Below are positions 14,082-16,149 of a DNA stretch of 16,149 nt, one piece after another. The stretch is from the NCBI GenBank assembly GCA_937898265.1, contig CALEJM010000039.1:1-16149 (forward strand). Reading direction: 5' to 3'. The position numbers and the translations under genes are program-made. The notes below the pieces were generated by a model. It searched no databases. It saw nothing but the letters and a program-made list of their open reading frames with translations, and was not told the origin of the DNA. Source of the stretch: an uncultured Porphyromonadaceae bacterium. GTDB lineage: Bacteria > Bacteroidota > Bacteroidia > Bacteroidales > Paludibacteraceae. Positions within the stretch are counted from its first letter, which is position 1, and each line of letters begins with the position of its first letter.

Positions 14082-14826
14082 CGCGCAGAATCCCACCGTC
14101 GTGGTGGTTGTCCCCATCCATACCGCTCAGCTCTCCGAAGCCGAGTGGCAGACGGTGGCGCATAATCTCGAGGTGCTCAGTGGCTTGAAGACGGTGCTCC
14201 TCGTCCCCGAGCGGGTCGATGTGGAGGCATTCCCGGAGTTCGTCTCCTCGTGCGAAATACAGCGTATCCCCGACCGTTGGATGACCGTCGGGTCGCTGCG
14301 TGGTTACAACGAGATGATGCTCTCTGAGGCGTTCTACCGCTTGTTTGAGGACTACGATTACATGCTTGTCTGCCAGCCCGATGCGTGGGTTTTCCGCAAC
14401 GAGGTGATGGCGTGGTGTAGGCGTGGCTACGACTACGTGGGCGCTCCGTGGTGGCGTAAGGGCATTTGGTCGCTGCCGCTGCTGAGGTTCTTCTTTCCTA
14501 AGCGTCGCAAGCTCTACGGCAAGGTGGGCAATGGCGGACTCTCCCTCCGTCGCATCGATGCCTTCGTCCATGTCTGCCGAACGGAGCAACGACGCATCAC
14601 CTACTACCTCTCGCATACCCACCACACCTTCGGCGAGGATGTCTTCTGGGCTGTAGAGCCTAAGCATTTCCGCTACCCAACGATGGACGAGGCGCTGATG
14701 TTCTCGTTCGACACCCGTCCCGAGCGATGCTATGAGGCAACAGGCCACACGCTGCCGATGGGATGCCACGGCTGGCTCAAACCACAACGAATAGATTTCT
14801 GGAAACCGTTTATCATAAAGTCATGA
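14068..14826 (+). CDS. DUF5672 family glycosyltransferase-like protein
   Basis: The 252-residue cytosolic protein fits the DUF5672 family, seen in bacterial glycan clusters and thought to be a GT-A-like glycosyltransferase. It begins with a beta-strand start VVVVVPIHT (11-19) and has the family core MTVGSLRGYNEMMLSEAFY (72-90). An acidic VCQPDAWVF (101-109), resembling a nucleotide-sugar DxD site, follows, then YVGAPWW (123-129), GNGGLSLRR (154-162) and the catalytic-type acid pair GEDVFW (189-194). The C-terminal HTLPMGCHGW (227-236) is also typical. Sugar and acceptor are unknown. It overlaps the kinase gene upstream by 14 bp and the glycerophosphotransferase-like gene downstream by 4 bp (ATGA), which indicates strict co-expression and probably one pathway. 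Confidence 0.85.
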   Translation: MNTNNAQNPTVVVVVPIHTAQLSEAEWQTVAHNLEVLSGLKTVLLVPERVDVEAFPEFVSSCEIQRIPDRWMTVGSLRGYNEMMLSEAFYRLFEDYDYMLVCQPDAWVFRNEVMAWCRRGYDYVGAPWWRKGIWSLPLLRFFFPKRRKLYGKVGNGGLSLRRIDAFVHVCRTEQRRITYYLSHTHHTFGEDVFWAVEPKHFRYPTMDEALMFSFDTRPERCYEATGHTLPMGCHGWLKPQRIDFWKPFIIKS

Positions 14827-15884
14827 ATCGTCAACACTATCTGTTATACGTCACCCTTCCCTACGCATTCACCATCATGCGTCCGCTTCAGGAGGCCATC
14901 CGTCAGCGTGGTGCCACGGCTGCCTGGTTCATAGAGCCTGGCTGCGACAACGGACTCCTTGCCGACGAGCTGCAGCTCCGTTCGTTTGCCGAGGTGGAGG
15001 CGTTCGACCCCGTGGCTGTCTTTGCGCCGGGCAATTATATCCCCGACTTCTTTCCGGGCATCAAGGTGGCGCTCTTCCACGGCTATGCCATACAGAAGCG
15101 TTACGAGGCCGTTGACGACCATTTCACCATCCGCGGATGGTTTGACATCTATTGCACGCAGGGCCCTTCGTCCACCCCTTATTTCAAGGAGCTGGAGTCG
15201 AAGCACCGTTTCTTCCGCGTCTATGAGACGGGCTGGACCAAGGCCGACACCTATTTCTCAAAAGCGATGCAGACGCTGCCGCAGAACCCTCGTCCACGCA
15301 TCCTCTACGCCCCGACGTTCACAAAGAATGTCTGCTCAGCCCCTCATCTCGCCCGGGCGATCCGCACGATGGCAACGTCGAAGCCATGGGAATGGGTCAT
15401 CACCTTCCACCCGAAGCTCAACGACCCGGAGATCATCTCCGCCTACAAGCAGTTGGCAGCAGAGCATGACAACGTGACGTTCTTTGAGGGACCCGACAAA
15501 CTCGGACTGCTCCATGATGCCGATGTGATGCTGTGCGACAGTTCGTCCATCATCCTTGAGTTCATGTTCTTAGGCAAGCCTGTCGTCACGTTCCGCAACT
15601 CGCACCCCGGCCCTCACCTCATCGATGTTCAACAGCCCGACGACGTCGCCCCTGCCATCGAGCAGGCGCTCACCCGTCCGCAGTCGCTGATGGACGACAT
15701 CATGGCCTACACCCTCCACCACGAGGCACACCGCGAGGGGCACAATGGTGAGAACGTACTCCAAGCGGTCGACGACTTCGTAGACAACCACTACGGCCGT
15801 CTCCCACGCAAGCCATTGAACCTCGTGCGCAAAATCAAACTAAGAAAACAGATGGGATATCCCGTTTGGAAGAAGCTGTTTTAA
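14823..15884 (+). CDS. CDP-glycerol glycerophosphotransferase family protein (TagB/TagF-like)
   Basis: The 353-residue protein has the C-terminal GT-B-like domain of the TagB/TagF family, which transfers glycerol phosphate (or ribitol phosphate) from the CDP-alditol onto a glycan. Seen are the two conserved histidine sites LFHGYAIQKRY (84-94) and ITFHPKL (193-199), APTFTKN (163-169), and the nucleotide-binding stretch HDADVMLCDSSSIILEFMFLG (231-251), followed by KPVVTF (252-257). The ATG at 14823 overlaps the previous stop by 4 bp and gives the family-like start MNRQHYLLYV; a further in-frame ATG at 14763 would add 20 residues overlapping the upstream gene and is rejected. Gram-negative members usually decorate capsule, O-antigen or LPS. 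Together with the kinase and DUF5672 genes it suggests a phosphate-rich surface glycan. Confidence 0.86.
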   Translation: MNRQHYLLYVTLPYAFTIMRPLQEAIRQRGATAAWFIEPGCDNGLLADELQLRSFAEVEAFDPVAVFAPGNYIPDFFPGIKVALFHGYAIQKRYEAVDDHFTIRGWFDIYCTQGPSSTPYFKELESKHRFFRVYETGWTKADTYFSKAMQTLPQNPRPRILYAPTFTKNVCSAPHLARAIRTMATSKPWEWVITFHPKLNDPEIISAYKQLAAEHDNVTFFEGPDKLGLLHDADVMLCDSSSIILEFMFLGKPVVTFRNSHPGPHLIDVQQPDDVAPAIEQALTRPQSLMDDIMAYTLHHEAHREGHNGENVLQAVDDFVDNHYGRLPRKPLNLVRKIKLRKQMGYPVWKKLF

Positions 15885-15920
15885 GCAAAATCTCTTTACT
15901 CCGTATTATTGAGAACGCGC

Positions 15921-16149
15921 GAAAGCTCCCCGACGGTCGGCGAGGTCCCAAAAGTCGACAACTTTTCCGTCCCGACGAACGGCGAGAGGGAAAATCCTGC
16001 AGGCAAAAGCTTCCCGCTCACAGCGGCAGACCATCGACGATGTGCGAAAACTCCCCGCTCACAGCGGCAGACCATCGACGACGTGCGAAACCTTCCCGCT
16101 CACAGCGGCAGACCATCGACGACGTGCGAAACCTTCCCGCTCACAGCGG
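15921..16149. repeat. Tandem array of 41-42-bp repeats with internal hairpins (continues past right edge)
   Basis: From about 16010 the unit (core TTCCCGCTCACAGCGGCAGA, then CCATCGACGAnGTGCGAAAn) repeats head-to-tail with a period of exactly 41 bp: the CCCGCTC word is at 16013, 16054, 16095 and 16136. At least three full copies and part of a fourth are almost identical. Two diverged units precede them with period 42: CCCGAC at 15929 and 15971, each followed by a GGCGAG word. Each unit contains a short inverted repeat: CCGCT-cac-AGCGG in the uniform copies and CCGA-cgg-TCGG in the first. The whole unit repeats with no spacers, so it is not a CRISPR. 41 bp is not a multiple of three, so it is unlikely to code for a protein repeat. 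It starts about 37 bp after the operon's last stop codon. Confidence 0.85.
15950..15966. repeat. AT-rich inverted repeat in the first diverged array unit
   Basis: AAAAGT (15950-15955) and ACTTTT (15961-15966) pair around a 5-nt CGACA loop, 66 bp after the last stop of the operon. It is followed by CCGTCCC and not a T-run, so as a terminator it is weak. No better terminator was seen between the operon end and the window edge. Confidence 0.35.

Noticed and set aside
12732..14117. 461-codon minus-strand open frame
   Set aside because: It lies opposite the TRIC and kinase genes, which have clear family motifs and operon spacing; the translation has no recognisable domain. Frame openness comes from GC-rich codon use on the other strand.
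13876..14787. 303-codon minus-strand open frame
   Set aside because: Shadow of the DUF5672 gene, which has conserved motifs and translational coupling to both neighbours.
14763..14822. Upstream ATG extension of the glycerophosphotransferase-like gene
   Set aside because: It would overlap the DUF5672 gene by 64 bp and add residues unlike the family start; the ATG at 14823 gives the usual 4-bp overlap.
16011..16149. CRISPR array at the right edge
   Set aside because: The whole 41-bp unit repeats without unique spacers and no cas gene is near; it is a tandem repeat.

Overview
The window looks like a chromosomal piece of a Bacteroidota genome, probably Bacteroidales and perhaps Prevotella-like. 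Three things suggest this. Matches to the Bacteroidota -7 promoter box TAnnTTTG precede nearly every transcription unit. A type IX secretion plug-family (DUF5103) protein is present. So is the carboxyspermidine-type saccharopine dehydrogenase typical of these bacteria. The species call is an inference from sequence style and not the result of a search. No phage, transposase, tRNA, rRNA or CRISPR was seen.

Layout. Positions 1-2492 (minus strand) hold a tight housekeeping operon transcribed right to left: a long-chain polyprenyl diphosphate synthase, ispD and the 5' end of recG, which runs off the left edge. Its promoter lies within an unusual nested-repeat element at about 2562-2666, inside a 384-bp gene-free gap. 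Positions 2877-7706 (minus) hold one very large gene for a 1609-residue protein that fuses a DEDD exonuclease-like domain, a RecQ helicase and a UvrD/Rep helicase. Positions 7833-8996 (minus) hold a two-gene operon: a membrane-anchored coiled-coil protein and a small His/Gln-rich two-TM protein, closed by a clear intrinsic terminator. Positions 9157-10359 (minus) hold a carboxyspermidine dehydrogenase-like enzyme with its own promoter and hairpin terminator. Positions 10432-10843 are gene-free, and a small TfoX N-terminal-domain gene follows at 10844-11170 (minus).

From 11366 the direction flips. A five-gene plus-strand operon runs to 15884 with gaps of 3-4 bp or overlaps of 4-14 bp: a T9SS plug-family secreted protein, a TRIC/UPF0126 seven-TM membrane protein, a Kdo/WaaP-like kinase, a DUF5672 glycosyltransferase-like protein and a CDP-glycerol glycerophosphotransferase-like protein. 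The last three look like a small module for phosphorylating or decorating a cell-envelope glycan (LPS or a surface polymer). Past 15885 there is an array of 41-42-bp tandem repeats, each with a mini-hairpin, that continues beyond the right edge.

The items most worth following up are the three-enzyme helicase fusion with its altered Exo III motif and cysteine cluster, the envelope-decoration operon linked to a T9SS plug protein, and the repeat array with related motifs in other intergenic gaps.
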